Assembly (NCBI RefSeq): GCF_016648105.1
Contig: NZ_JACVVE010000002.1
Location: 1 to 64,000 of the forward strand
Reading direction: 5' to 3'
DNA from: Pseudomonas sp. S31
GTDB lineage: Bacteria; Pseudomonadota; Gammaproteobacteria; Pseudomonadales; Pseudomonadaceae
DNA length: 64,000 nucleotides
The notes under the pieces were generated by a model. It was not told the DNA's origin. It searched no databases and saw only the letters and a program-made list of their open reading frames with translations. Position 1 is the first letter of the stretch; each line of letters starts with the position of its first letter. Position numbers and translations under genes: made by a program. Below are positions 43,928-55,555 of this stretch, piece by piece.

Positions 43928-45594
43928 TAGAGGGCAGCCACCCGCTGACGCTCCGGCGCCTCACGCAAATACCCCATCAACTCCTGCACCGGCAGCGGCT
44001 TGCTCACCAGGAACCCTTGCACCTGGTCACAGCCGAACTCGCGCAGCAAAGCCATCTGCTCCTCGCTCTCGACACCCTCGGCCACCACCTCCAGGTTGAG
44101 GTTGTGCGCCAGGTTGATCATGGCGTGGACCAGCTTGCGGTTTTCCTCGCGCATTTCCATCTCGGCGACGAAGCTGCGGTCGACCTTGAGCAAGGCGATC
44201 GGCAGGCTGTTCAGGTGCACGAACGACGAGAACCCAGTGCCGAAATCATCCAGCGAAAAGCGCACGCCCAGCCGCCCCAGCGCATCCATGGTCTGGCGCA
44301 CCAGCTCGTTGCGCCGCATCACTGCGGTTTCGGTCAGCTCGAACTCCAGCCAGCGGGCATCCACGCCGTGCTCGATGATCAACCGGCTCAGGGTCGCCAG
44401 CAACTGGCTGTCCTGGAACTGGCGGAAGCTCAGGTTCACCGCCATGTGCAGCGGCGCCAGGCCACTTTCGCGCAGCGCCTGCATGTCGCGCAGGGCCCGG
44501 GAGATCACCCAGTAGCCCAGCGGTACGATCAGCCCGCTCTGCTCGGCCAACGGCACGAACTCGCTGGGTGGCAGCAGGCCACGCTCGGCATGGCGCCAGC
44601 GCACCAGCGCTTCCAGGCCGACGATGGCGCCATCGGCGAGGTTCAGCCGGGGCTGGTAGTGCAACTCCAGCTCGTCGCGGCGCAACGCCCGGCGCAACTC
44701 GCCTTCGAGGTCGGCCAGGCTGCGCGCATTGCGGTTGATGCGTTCGTCGTAGACATGGAAGGTGCAGCCCTGGTTGGCCTTGGCCTGGCGCATGGCGATG
44801 TGCGCATGCCACATCAACGGGTCCGGCCCGGACTGGGCGCGGGCATGGGCCAGGCCCAGGCTGCAGCCCAGCAGCAGGCTCTCGCCGTCGATCCAGTAGG
44901 GCTCGGTGAGCACCTCGACGATGCGCTCGGCGACCCACTCGGCGCGGCTGGCATCGCGGCGCGTGTCGATCAGCAGGGCGAACTCGTCGCTGCCCAGGCG
45001 CGCCAGCTGGTCGCCGGCCTCCAGTTGCTGCTTCAGGCGTGCCACCACCTGCAGGATCAGGCGGTCGCCACCCTGGTGGCCGAGGGCATCGTTGACGTGA
45101 CGGAAGTTGTCCAGGTCCAGGTGGCCAAGCGCCACGCCACGGCCGTCGTGCTCGGCCAGGCGCGCGCTGAGCAAGGCCTGGAAGCCCTGGCGGTTGGCGA
45201 TGCCGGTGAGCGGGTCCTGTTCGGCCAGGCGCTGCAAGGTGGCCACCAGCACGCCACGCTCGCGCACATGGCGCAGCGAACGGCGCAGGGCATCGGCCGT
45301 GAGCTGTTCGCGCACCAGCCAGTCGCTGACTGCGGTCGGCGGTGTTGGCGGCTCGTGCTCAAGCAGCAGGATGGTCGGCAGCTCGCAGCGCCCGGGCGCA
45401 GGCTGCAAGGCGGGGGTGGCGAGGATCACCGCCTGGCGGTCATGGCTGAAGATGCTGTCCACTGCCTCCCAGTTCGGCGCGGTCAACAGCACCGCGCTGC
45501 CCTCCAGGGGCAGCAGGCATTGGCGCAATAGGGCGGCCCATTCCGGCTCATCAGCCAACAGCAGCAAACGCACAGGTTCGACAGGCGTGGACAA
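43927..45594 (-). CDS. GGDEF/EAL protein, probable c-di-GMP phosphodiesterase
   Basis: 555 residues. The first 110 residues look like a degenerate receiver domain without the phospho-acceptor Asp pattern. The GGDEF domain (about 125-285) has GSDEF (201-205) instead of GGDEF, so cyclase activity is doubtful. The EAL domain (295-545) keeps EAL (328-330), ELTET, DDFGTGFSS, KVDRSFV and AEGVE, so it should hydrolyse c-di-GMP. Cytoplasmic; no membrane segment. Confidence 0.92.
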   Translation of the reverse strand: MSTPVEPVRLLLLADEPEWAALLRQCLLPLEGSAVLLTAPNWEAVDSIFSHDRQAVILATPALQPAPGRCELPTILLLEHEPPTPPTAVSDWLVREQLTADALRRSLRHVRERGVLVATLQRLAEQDPLTGIANRQGFQALLSARLAEHDGRGVALGHLDLDNFRHVNDALGHQGGDRLILQVVARLKQQLEAGDQLARLGSDEFALLIDTRRDASRAEWVAERIVEVLTEPYWIDGESLLLGCSLGLAHARAQSGPDPLMWHAHIAMRQAKANQGCTFHVYDERINRNARSLADLEGELRRALRRDELELHYQPRLNLADGAIVGLEALVRWRHAERGLLPPSEFVPLAEQSGLIVPLGYWVISRALRDMQALRESGLAPLHMAVNLSFRQFQDSQLLATLSRLIIEHGVDARWLEFELTETAVMRRNELVRQTMDALGRLGVRFSLDDFGTGFSSFVHLNSLPIALLKVDRSFVAEMEMREENRKLVHAMINLAHNLNLEVVAEGVESEEQMALLREFGCDQVQGFLVSKPLPVQELMGYLREAPERQRVAAL

Positions 45595-45759
45595 GCGGGC
45601 TCCTTAGGGGCGTAGACGGTAAGCGTTCAAGACGGGACAAGCTGGCGCAACAATGGTTGCCGACGCATTTTGACGTGCATCCTGCGCGAAACGGGGCCAA
45701 CCGGCAATGCGATTTTGCCAGGGGCGCAATCTGCCGGTAATAGCCCATTGCACGCAAAA

Positions 45760-45779
45760 GTCTGACTCACGCGTCAGAC
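45760..45779. repeat. Inverted repeat in front of rep
   Basis: GTCTGAC-tcacgc-GTCAGAC, 7-bp arms, 70 bases upstream of the rep start and just before a likely -10 (TTAGAAT, 45807 region). It may be an operator or a terminator-like stem; the rest of the 254-base gap between the GGDEF/EAL gene and rep shows nothing clear. Confidence 0.4.
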
Positions 45780-45848
45780 GGTCGCGCCATAACCGTCCCA
45801 TGCCTGTTAGAATGCGCGGCTATTTTCTGGCGACCCCCGGTTTCTAGC

Positions 45849-48495
<2,647 letters not shown>

Positions 48496-48501
48496 TGCTC
48501 T

Positions 48502-48548
48502 GGGGCCGCTTTGCGGCCCATCCGGCCGGATGGGCTGCAAAGCAGCCC
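48502..48548. terminator. 47-bp compound palindrome between convergent genes
   Basis: GGGGCCGCTTTGCGGCCC, CATCCGGCCGGATG and GGGCTGCAAAGCAGCCC follow each other; the two outer hairpins are near-perfect reverse complements of each other around the central palindrome (22 of 24 positions). It can therefore fold as three hairpins or one long cruciform and would end transcription from xpt and from the CoA-transferase gene. Confidence 0.7.
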
Positions 48549-48558
48549 CCGGCAATCT

Positions 48559-50415
48559 TCAGGTCGCCGCCAACCCCGCCAGCAACAACCGCTGGTACAG
48601 CTCTTCTTTGAGCCCCTGCGGACTCTCCAGCCCCATCCGCGCCAGGTGCGCTTCATACCCCTCCGGCCCCGGCGCCTCCAGCGTCGCCTTGCCCAGCTCC
48701 AGCACCTCGCTCAGCTTGAACTTGCTCTTCAACCAGTTCAACGCACGCAGCAGGTCCTGCTCCTGCGCCGTGAAATCAGTCCCCAGCGGGTACTCCGGGA
48801 ACAACCGCGCATGCCGCGCCTGGATGGCCTCCAGCCGTTCGGGCGTATTGTCGGTGAACCGCGCATCCAGCGCGAAATCCCCGGGCAACTTGCCCGCACG
48901 CTTGGCCTGCTCCATCAGCTCGCCCTGAAACCGCGAATCGGCGATCGCCAACAACCGTGCAATCACCTCGCTGTCGGTCTGCCCGCGCAAGTCTGCAATG
49001 CCGTACTCGGTCACCACGATATCGCGCAGGTGCCGGGGAATGGTGCAATGGCCATACTGCCAGTACAGGTTGGAGGTCACCTCGCCGCCTGACTCGCGCC
49101 AGCTGCGCAGCAGCAGGATCGAACGCCCACCCTCCAATGCGTGGCCCTGGGCGACGAAGTTGTACTGCCCGCCCACACCACTGAGCACCCGCCCATCTTC
49201 CAGCTGGTCGGCCACCCCGGCGCCGAGCAGGGTCATGCCGAACACCGTGTTGACGAAGCGGGCGTCACGCCGCTGGCGGCGCTTGAGGTCTTCGTTGCCG
49301 TACAGCTCGTTGATGAAGCTGATCCGGGTCATGGCAAAGCGCGCCCGTTGCTCCAGCGGCATCTCCCGCAACTGCCGATAGAACGCCTGCGGGCCCAGGA
49401 AGAACCCACCATGCACCAGGGCACCCTGCTCGTCCGCCGGGCGCCGCACCACGCCAGCCTCGGCCAGCGCCAGCAGGCCGTTGACGAACATTTCGCTGCA
49501 GCCATAGAGACCTTCGGCAAAGCTATCCAGGCCCCCTTCGCGCTCGATCAGCCGCTGCCAGGGCGCGATGTCCAATGCCGCGAGCAGGGCCTGGTAGCTG
49601 GCGTTGTCGCGTTCGCGCGCCAGCAGCGCCGCCGCCAGCGCATCGCCCATGGCACCGATGCCGACCTGCAAGGTACCGCCATCACGCACCAGGGCACTGG
49701 CATACAGGCCGATGCAGTGGTCCTGGAGGGTGACCGGCATGTTCGGCGTGGGGAACAGCCGGCGCTGCTCGGCTTCGTCGATCAGCAGGTCGAAGGCTTC
49801 GATGCCCAGCTCGGCGTCGCCCGGCATGTACGGCAACTCGGCATGGACCTGGCCGAGCATGAGGATGGTTTCGCCGGCGGCGCGGCGCTTGGCGATCATC
49901 GGCAGCAGGTCGAGGGTGATGTCGGGGTTGCAGGCGAGGCTCAGCTGCACGGGCTTCTCCGGTGTCGCGGCCACCAGCTGGGCGATCAGGTTCAGGCCCT
50001 TGGCGTTGATGTCACGCGCGGCGTGGCTGTAGTTGCTGCTGACGTAGTCCTGCTGCGCGGCCTCGCTGTGCAGCAAGCTGCCGGGCTGCATGAAGAATTG
50101 CTCGACGCGGATGTTGGACGGCAACGCGTCGTTGCGCAGGTCCTGGAGGTATTCGAGCTCTTCGTAATCGGCGAACACCCGCTCGACGAAGGGTTCGAGG
50201 AAACGCCGTTGCAGGCCATCGCCCAACGGCGGGCGGCCTAGGGACAAGGCGGTGTAGATCGTCAGCCGACGTTCAGGCAAATCCCGCACCCGGGCGTAGA
50301 GCGCGTTGACGAAGGCGTTGGGTTTGCCCAGGCCCAGGGGCAGGCCCATGTGGATGTGGGCTGGCAGGCGTGCCAGGACCTGCTCGACGGCCTGGTCGAG
50401 GGAGCAGAGGTGCAT
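48559..50415 (-). CDS. Acetyl-CoA hydrolase/transferase family protein
   Basis: 618 residues. Two CoA-transferase-type halves: N-terminal HIHMGLPLGLGKPNAFVNALYARV and the C-terminal AcetylCoA_hyd_C domain with LSGVGGQYNFVAQGHALEGGRSI (about 415-437) and EYGIADLRGQTDSE. It would hydrolyse or transfer CoA from short acyl-CoA; substrate not determinable. Longer than the ~500-residue family average because of an insert around 250-380. ATG 50415 follows GGAGG. Confidence 0.88.
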   Translation of the reverse strand: MHLCSLDQAVEQVLARLPAHIHMGLPLGLGKPNAFVNALYARVRDLPERRLTIYTALSLGRPPLGDGLQRRFLEPFVERVFADYEELEYLQDLRNDALPSNIRVEQFFMQPGSLLHSEAAQQDYVSSNYSHAARDINAKGLNLIAQLVAATPEKPVQLSLACNPDITLDLLPMIAKRRAAGETILMLGQVHAELPYMPGDAELGIEAFDLLIDEAEQRRLFPTPNMPVTLQDHCIGLYASALVRDGGTLQVGIGAMGDALAAALLARERDNASYQALLAALDIAPWQRLIEREGGLDSFAEGLYGCSEMFVNGLLALAEAGVVRRPADEQGALVHGGFFLGPQAFYRQLREMPLEQRARFAMTRISFINELYGNEDLKRRQRRDARFVNTVFGMTLLGAGVADQLEDGRVLSGVGGQYNFVAQGHALEGGRSILLLRSWRESGGEVTSNLYWQYGHCTIPRHLRDIVVTEYGIADLRGQTDSEVIARLLAIADSRFQGELMEQAKRAGKLPGDFALDARFTDNTPERLEAIQARHARLFPEYPLGTDFTAQEQDLLRALNWLKSKFKLSEVLELGKATLEAPGPEGYEAHLARMGLESPQGLKEELYQRLLLAGLAAT

Positions 50416-50482
50416 CGGGGCCTCCTGAATCCGTGGGGGTCAGGGGTTTGACAGAGGGTTGGACTAGTTGGTTGCCTGTTCC

Positions 50483-50557
50483 GGCCTATTCGCGGGTAAA
50501 CCCGCTCCTACAGAGGTTGTGATGACCCTGTAGGAGCGGGTTTACCCGCGAAAGGGC
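50483..50557. repeat. REP element pair 7
   Basis: GGCCTATTCGCGGGTAAACC...CTCCTACAG and an inverted copy with only ~12 bases between them, in the gap between the CoA-transferase start and cytochrome c5. Confidence 0.9.
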
Positions 50558-50573
50558 CGCCACAGGCAACCCA

Positions 50574-50603
50574 AAAAACAAAGCCCGCCAACGATGGCGG
50601 GCC
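50574..50603 (-). terminator. cycB terminator
   Basis: On the minus strand GGCCCGCC-atcgtt-GGCGGGC is followed by TTTGTTTTTTG. It lies 22 bases past the cytochrome stop and insulates it from the REP pair. Confidence 0.88.
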
Positions 50604-50624
50604 TCATGCAATTCATCTACTGGC

Positions 50625-51047
50625 TCAGAGTCCGGACATCTTCTTGATCGCCCCTTTAAGGTCGTCATCCGAGCAATCCGCACAAGTGCCCTTCGGCGGC
50701 ATGGCGTTCAAACCGGTAATGGCCTTGGCGAGGATGCCATCGAGGCCGCCCTGGTGATCGGCGCGCTCCTTCCAGGCCGCTGTGTCGCCGATCTTCGGCG
50801 CACCCAGCAAGCCCGTGCCATGGCAGGCGTTGCAATGCTTGGCAATGATGTCGTCGGGGGTCTTGGCAGCGCCTCCACCCGCGCTGGCGGCGACCTCCAT
50901 GCCCTTGCACTCCTGGCCCTGCACGCACACCTGGCCCACAGGCTCGAGGCGCTTGGCGAGGTCATCGTTGGTTGCGGCGGTTGCACTCATTGCCCAGAGG
51001 GCGAAAACAGCTGCTGGTACGGCCAGCATCTTCTTGATTTGGTTCAC
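50625..51047 (-). CDS. cycB: Cytochrome c5, periplasmic
   Basis: 140 residues from GTG 51047 with GAGGGTG upstream. Sec signal peptide (KKMLAVPAAVFALWAMSATA, cleaved near 25). Heme attachment CNACH at 72-76, axial methionine in NAMPPKG, and a second Cys pair in GTCADCSDD characteristic of c5 (disulfide). Small electron carrier of the respiratory chain. The next upstream gene on the same strand is pauR. Confidence 0.9.
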   Translation of the reverse strand: MNQIKKMLAVPAAVFALWAMSATAATNDDLAKRLEPVGQVCVQGQECKGMEVAASAGGGAAKTPDDIIAKHCNACHGTGLLGAPKIGDTAAWKERADHQGGLDGILAKAITGLNAMPPKGTCADCSDDDLKGAIKKMSGL

Positions 51048-51184
51048 GCGTACACCCTCATGGTGGCTAATCACGCCCGCGGCCACGGTAAAGCGAGCGT
51101 TGAAAAGTATAGCGGGAACCCGGAAGCCGTGGAAACGACCCTACAAGCGAAAGGGGTATTGCCGATTCAATGCACTGCGCTGGA

Positions 51185-51733
51185 TCAAAAGTTCGAGGGC
51201 GTGGCCGCACTGATCAACCGCGCCGGCTCGCCGAACGGGTTGCGAAAGCGGTGCGGGCGGGTACTTTCGAAGTAGTAGCTGTCGCCTTCCTCGAGGATGA
51301 AGGTCTCGCTACCGACCACCAGCTCCAGGCGGCCTTCGAGCAGGATGCCGGTTTCTTCACCATCGTGGGTGAGCATCTCTTCACCGGTGTCCGCCCCCGG
51401 TGGGTAGACCTCGGTGAGAAAGGCGATGGCACGGTTGGGGTGTGATTTGCCGACCAGCTTCATGGTCACCGCGCCGTCGGAGATATCGATCAGCTCGTGG
51501 GCCTTGTAGACGATCTGCGCGGGGCTTTCTGCTTCCAGCTCCACCGAAAAGAATTCGACCATGGACATGGGAATGCCGCTCAGCACCTTGCGCAGCGAGC
51601 TGATCGATGGGCTCACGCTGTTTTTCTCGATCATCGAGATGGTGCTGTTGGTGACACCCGCACGCTTGGCCAGCTCACGCTGGGACAGGCCCTTGAGCTT
51701 GCGGATGGCTTGCAGTCGTTCGCCGACGTCCAA
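51185..51733 (-). CDS. pauR: XRE-cupin transcriptional regulator (PauR/PuuR type)
   Basis: 182 residues. XRE helix-turn-helix (LQAIRKLKGLSQRELAKRAGVTNSTISMIEK, 8-38) plus a C-terminal cupin (about 110-178; HDGEETGILLEGRLEL). Same position next to dadX/dadA as P. aeruginosa PauR, the repressor of polyamine catabolism; recalled synteny, not an alignment. Its presumed targets in this window are the oxidase at 55556 and the aldehyde dehydrogenase at 61618. Confidence 0.85.
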   Translation of the reverse strand: MDVGERLQAIRKLKGLSQRELAKRAGVTNSTISMIEKNSVSPSISSLRKVLSGIPMSMVEFFSVELEAESPAQIVYKAHELIDISDGAVTMKLVGKSHPNRAIAFLTEVYPPGADTGEEMLTHDGEETGILLEGRLELVVGSETFILEEGDSYYFESTRPHRFRNPFGEPARLISAATPSNF

Positions 51734-51843
51734 AGCTGGAGCCTCCTGAATCGGTGGGGTGGGCGGGTGGATGTGAACGATATCATGGCAACGCCGTTCA
51801 GTATTTACAACACACCACGCCTCAACCTGTCCGGTTCAGCGGC

Positions 51844-52917
51844 TCATTCGCCGTAATAATCCAACGGCACCCGCTTGAGGTTGCAGAAGATCTGGTAGGG
51901 GATGCTGCCGGCGCGCTGGGCCACGTCGCTGGCCAGCACCTGCTTGCCCCACAGCTCGACCGGGCTGCCGACAGTGGCCTCGGGCACGTCGGTAAGGTCG
52001 ATGCAGAGCATGTCCATCGATACCCGGCCAATCAGCTCGGCGCGCTTGCCGGCGACCACCACTGGGGTGCCGCTGGGAGCATGGCGCGGATAGCCGTCGG
52101 CGTAGCCCATGGCGACCACGCCGACGCGGGTCGGGCGCTGGCCGATGAACTTGGCGCCGTAGCCCACCGGCTCACCGGCCGGCAACTCACGGACGCTGAT
52201 CACCCGCGATTGCAGGGTCATCACCGGCTGCAGGCGCGCGGCCTGGGCCTGCGGCTGCTCGAACGGTGTGGCGCCGTACAGCATGATGCCCGGCCGCACC
52301 CAGTCGCTGGGAGCCTGGGGCCAGGCCAGCACACCTGGCGAATTGCGCAGGCTGCACTCGGCACTGAGGCCTTCACGCGCGGCCTGGAACACGGCGATCT
52401 GTTGCGCGGTGGCATCGGCGTCCGGCTCGTCGGCCCGGGCGAAGTGGCTCATCAGCACGATGCGCGCGACCTTGCCGCTGGCGAGCAGGCGCCGGTAGGC
52501 GTCGTGGTAGTCCTTGGGGTGCAGGCCGACCCGATGCATGCCGGTGTCGAGCTTGAGCCAGACGGTGAGCGGCTTGTGTACGGCGGTGGTTTCGATGGCC
52601 TCGAGCTGCCACAGCGAATGCACCACGCACCACAGGTCATGCTCGGCAATCAGCGCCAGCTCGCTGGCCTCGAAGAAGCCTTCGAGCAGCAATACCGGGG
52701 CCTTGATACCGGCAGCGCGCAGCTCCAGCGCTTCCTCGATGCAGGCCACGGCAAAGCCGTCGGCCTCGGGTTCGAGGGCCAGGGCGCAGCGCACGGCGCC
52801 ATGGCCGTAGGCATCGGCCTTGACCACGGCGAGCGCCTTGGCGCCGGACAATTCACGGGCCAGGCGATAGTTGTGACGGAGGGCTTGGAGATCGATCAGG
52901 GCGCGGGCGGGGCGCAT
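51844..52917 (-). CDS. dadX: Catabolic alanine racemase
   Basis: 357 residues. Fold III PLP enzyme with Lys33 in [10 protein letters not shown] and the second catalytic Tyr in PVGYGAKF (about 253). Interconverts L- and D-alanine, so that DadA can oxidise the D form. Downstream of dadA on the same strand, with a REP pair in the 128-base gap. Unlike P. aeruginosa, no RidA-type gene lies between them. Confidence 0.93.
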   Translation of the reverse strand: MRPARALIDLQALRHNYRLARELSGAKALAVVKADAYGHGAVRCALALEPEADGFAVACIEEALELRAAGIKAPVLLLEGFFEASELALIAEHDLWCVVHSLWQLEAIETTAVHKPLTVWLKLDTGMHRVGLHPKDYHDAYRRLLASGKVARIVLMSHFARADEPDADATAQQIAVFQAAREGLSAECSLRNSPGVLAWPQAPSDWVRPGIMLYGATPFEQPQAQAARLQPVMTLQSRVISVRELPAGEPVGYGAKFIGQRPTRVGVVAMGYADGYPRHAPSGTPVVVAGKRAELIGRVSMDMLCIDLTDVPEATVGSPVELWGKQVLASDVAQRAGSIPYQIFCNLKRVPLDYYGE

Positions 52918-52960
52918 GGCGGGCTGCCTTATGGTGGTTCAGGTTGAAATCGGTGTTGGA

Positions 52961-53032
52961 TTCTTCGCGGCTAAAGCCGCTCCTACAGGTTCGTGCAATT
53001 CCTGTAGGAGCGGCTTTAGCCGCGAAGAGGCC
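52961..53032. repeat. REP element pair 8, GCGGCTAAAGCCGC variant
   Basis: TTCTTCGCGGCTAAAGCCGC...CTCCTACAG and its inverted copy, between dadA and dadX. The core is GCGGCT-aa-AGCCGC where all other pairs here have GCGGGT-aa-ACCCGC, so it belongs to a different REP subclass. Confidence 0.9.
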
Positions 53033-53045
53033 GGTACAGGCGACC

Positions 53046-54350
53046 TTATTGCTGATGGGCAGGCTCGGTCCGCCCGTGCTTGGCCACTTCCCGAGTATTG
53101 CCATACCGCGAAATGTCCAGGCCTTCGGCGCTGATCTGCGGCTTCTTGCGCGCGATCAGGTCGGCCAGCAAACGACCGGAGCCGCAGGCCATGGTCCACC
53201 CCAGCGTCCCATGCCCGGTGTTGAGGAACAGATTGCGGAACGCAGTGGCGCCCACGATCGGCGTGCCATCCGGGGTAGCCGGGCGTAGGCCGGTCCAGAA
53301 ACTGGCCTGGCTCAGATCGCCGCCGCGAGGATAAAGGTCGTTGACGATCATCTCCAGCGTTTCGCGCCGACGCGGGTTCAGCGAAAGGTCGAAGCCGGCG
53401 ATCTCCGCCATGCCGCCAACGCGAATGCGGTTGTCGAAACGGGTGATGGCCACCTTGTAGGTTTCGTCGAGAATGGTCGAGGTTGGCGCCATGTCAGCGT
53501 TGGTGATCGGCACGGTCAACGAATAACCCTTCAGCGGGTAGACCGGCGCGCGGATGCCCAGCGGCTTGAGCATCTGCGGCGAATAGCTGCCCAACGCCAG
53601 CACGTAGCGGTCGGCGGTTTCCAGCTTGCCGTCGATCCACACGCCATTGATGCGGTCACCAGCGAAGTCCAGGCGCTGGATGTCCTGGCCGAAGCGGAAC
53701 TCGACACCCAGCTTGACGGCCATGTCGGCCAGCTTGGTGGTGAACATCTGGCAGTCGCCGGTCTGGTCGTTGGGCAGGCGCAGGGCACCGGCGAGGATGT
53801 CCTTGACCCCGGCCAGGGCCGGCTCGACACGGGCGATGCCGTCGCGATCGAGCAGCTCGTAGGGCACCCCGGACTGTTCGAGCACGGCGATGTCCTTGGC
53901 TGCGGCATCGAGCTGGGCCTGGGTACGGAACAGCTGGGTGGTGCCCAGGGTGCGGCTTTCGTAGGCGATGCCGGTTTCGCGGCGCAGTTCGTCGAGGCAG
54001 TCACGGCTGTACTCGGACAGACGCACCATGCGCTCCTTGTTCACCGCGTAGCGGCTGGCGGTGCAGTTGCGCAGCATCTGCGCCATCCACAGGTACTGGT
54101 CGACGTCGCCGGTGAGCTTGATGGCCAGGGGCGCGTGGCGCTCGAGCAGCCACTTGATGGCCTTGAGCGGCACGCCAGGGGCAGCCCAGGGCGAGGCATA
54201 GCCGGGCGAGATCTGGCCGGCATTGGCAAAGCTGGTTTCCATGGCCACGGCCGGCTGGCGGTCGACCACCGTGACTTCGAAACCTTGTCGCGCCAGATAG
54301 TAGGCACTGGCGGTACCGATCACACCGCTACCTAATACCAGAACTCGCAT
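53046..54350 (-). CDS. dadA: D-amino acid dehydrogenase small subunit
   Basis: 434 residues, FAD enzyme of the DAO family; [23 protein letters not shown] at the N terminus is the dinucleotide fold. Membrane-associated; oxidises D-alanine and other D-amino acids, feeding electrons to quinone. Other hallmarks: [19 protein letters not shown] and [13 protein letters not shown]. Divergent from the Lrp-type regulator at 54505, which normally activates it in response to alanine. Confidence 0.95.
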   Translation of the reverse strand: MRVLVLGSGVIGTASAYYLARQGFEVTVVDRQPAVAMETSFANAGQISPGYASPWAAPGVPLKAIKWLLERHAPLAIKLTGDVDQYLWMAQMLRNCTASRYAVNKERMVRLSEYSRDCLDELRRETGIAYESRTLGTTQLFRTQAQLDAAAKDIAVLEQSGVPYELLDRDGIARVEPALAGVKDILAGALRLPNDQTGDCQMFTTKLADMAVKLGVEFRFGQDIQRLDFAGDRINGVWIDGKLETADRYVLALGSYSPQMLKPLGIRAPVYPLKGYSLTVPITNADMAPTSTILDETYKVAITRFDNRIRVGGMAEIAGFDLSLNPRRRETLEMIVNDLYPRGGDLSQASFWTGLRPATPDGTPIVGATAFRNLFLNTGHGTLGWTMACGSGRLLADLIARKKPQISAEGLDISRYGNTREVAKHGRTEPAHQQ

Positions 54351-54460
54351 CGTTCATCCCTCGCACGCGGTCGCACCGCACTTTTGTTGAAATGGCATGG
54401 ATGGGCGCAGTATAAAAAGTTGAGACCAGTGCAATTCACTATATAAAAGCCTATTATTGG

Positions 54461-54472
54461 CGAGAATTCTCG
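54461..54472. promoter_or_regulatory. CGAGAATTCTCG palindrome in the dadA-lrp gap
   Basis: A perfect 12-base palindrome, extended to 18 of 20 symmetric bases (TTG-G-CGAGAATTCTCG-G-CAA), in an AT-rich divergent promoter region. Likely a binding site for the adjacent Lrp/DadR regulator; inferred from position and symmetry. Confidence 0.5.
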
Positions 54473-54504
54473 GCAAAATCGCCTTTCACGGAGGGGCATC
54501 CCCT

Positions 54505-54993
54505 ATGAGAACCCAGCACCAGAGCAAGCGTGAACTGGACAAGATCGACCGCAACATCCTGCGAATCCTGCAGGATGACGGGCGTATTTCCTTCACCGAA
54601 CTGGGCGAGAAAGTCGGGCTGTCCACCACCCCTTGCACCGAGCGCGTGCGCCGCCTGGAGCGCGAGGGCATCATCATGGGCTACAACGCCCGGCTCAATC
54701 CGCAGCACCTGAAAGGCAGCTTGCTGGTGTTCGTCGAGATCAGCCTGGACTACAAGTCGGGCGATACCTTCGAGGAGTTCCGCCGCGCGGTGCTCAAGCT
54801 GCCCCACGTGCTGGAATGCCACCTGGTGTCGGGCGATTTCGACTACCTGGTGAAGGCGCGTATTTCGGAGATGGCCTCGTACCGCAAGTTGCTCGGCGAC
54901 ATCCTGCTGAAGCTGCCGCACGTGCGTGAGTCGAAGAGCTATATCGTGATGGAAGAGGTGAAGGAGAGCCTCTGCCTGCCGATTCCGGACTGA
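54505..54993 (+). CDS. lrp: Lrp/AsnC-family regulator (DadR-like)
   Basis: 162 residues. N-terminal helix-turn-helix (LDKIDRNILRILQDDGRISFTELGEKVGLSTTPCTERVRRLE), C-terminal RAM domain (about 80-155: LVFVEISLDY, HLVSGDFDYLVK) that binds amino acids. Length and sequence match the global Lrp type; next to dadA it is the DadR activator in pseudomonads. ATG 54505 follows GGAGGGG. Confidence 0.94.
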   Translation: MRTQHQSKRELDKIDRNILRILQDDGRISFTELGEKVGLSTTPCTERVRRLEREGIIMGYNARLNPQHLKGSLLVFVEISLDYKSGDTFEEFRRAVLKLPHVLECHLVSGDFDYLVKARISEMASYRKLLGDILLKLPHVRESKSYIVMEEVKESLCLPIPD

Positions 54994-54994
54994 A

Positions 54995-55348
54995 CTAGAC
55001 CAGCACTTGCCGGGTGCTGGCGATGAACTGGTGCACCAGCTGTTCGGCCTCGGGCTCGATCGGCTGCTCCGGGCCCCGGCCACGCGGGCAGGCCATGCGC
55101 GGCGTGGTGCCGAACAGGCGGCAGATCATCGGCCGCTCTTCATACACCGTGCAGCCGTCGGGCCCCAGGTGCACGCAGTCCAGGTGCGCCAGGGCGGCGT
55201 CCTGCTGGGCCTGGGTCTTGCGAGGCAGGCGCGCCATTTCCTCGGCCGAGGTGGTGACCGGTCCGCAGCAGTCATGGCAGCCGGGTACGCATTCGAAGGT
55301 CGGGATGAGCTCGCGCAGGAAATGGATCTTGTGGCGGTTGCAGGACAT
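54995..55348 (-). CDS. YkgJ-family cysteine-cluster protein
   Basis: 117 residues. Cysteines in CVPGCHDCCGP (20-30), LDCVHLGPDGCTVYEERPMICRLFG and PRMACPRG make up the YkgJ zinc/iron-chelating pattern. Function unknown. Its stop is 2 bases from that of lrp (convergent). Confidence 0.9.
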   Translation of the reverse strand: MSCNRHKIHFLRELIPTFECVPGCHDCCGPVTTSAEEMARLPRKTQAQQDAALAHLDCVHLGPDGCTVYEERPMICRLFGTTPRMACPRGRGPEQPIEPEAEQLVHQFIASTRQVLV

Positions 55349-55385
55349 GGCGGGGTACAGAGCTGGGAATTTGGCTGAATTATAG

Positions 55386-55477
55386 GCTCATTCGCGGGTA
55401 AACCCGCTCCTACAGCAACCTCGCAATGGCAGAGCTGACCGTGATCCTGTAGGAGCGGGTTTACCCGCGAACGAGGG
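55386..55477. repeat. REP element pair 9
   Basis: CTCATTCGCGGGTAAACC...CTCCTACAG and an inverted copy ending CGCGAACGAGGG, with ~30 bases between, in the divergent gap between the YkgJ and oxidase genes. Confidence 0.9.
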
Positions 55478-55555
55478 CGCAGCCCTCGCCGGTTGCCGCT
55501 CTCCCAACCCCGGCTTATCCTCTTTCCCTCAGCCCACAGCCAGCAGGCCCGCCCC

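Noticed and set aside
43870..45531. 553-codon plus-strand frame opposite the GGDEF/EAL gene
   Set aside because: The minus-strand frame carries all GGDEF/EAL motifs; this one has none.
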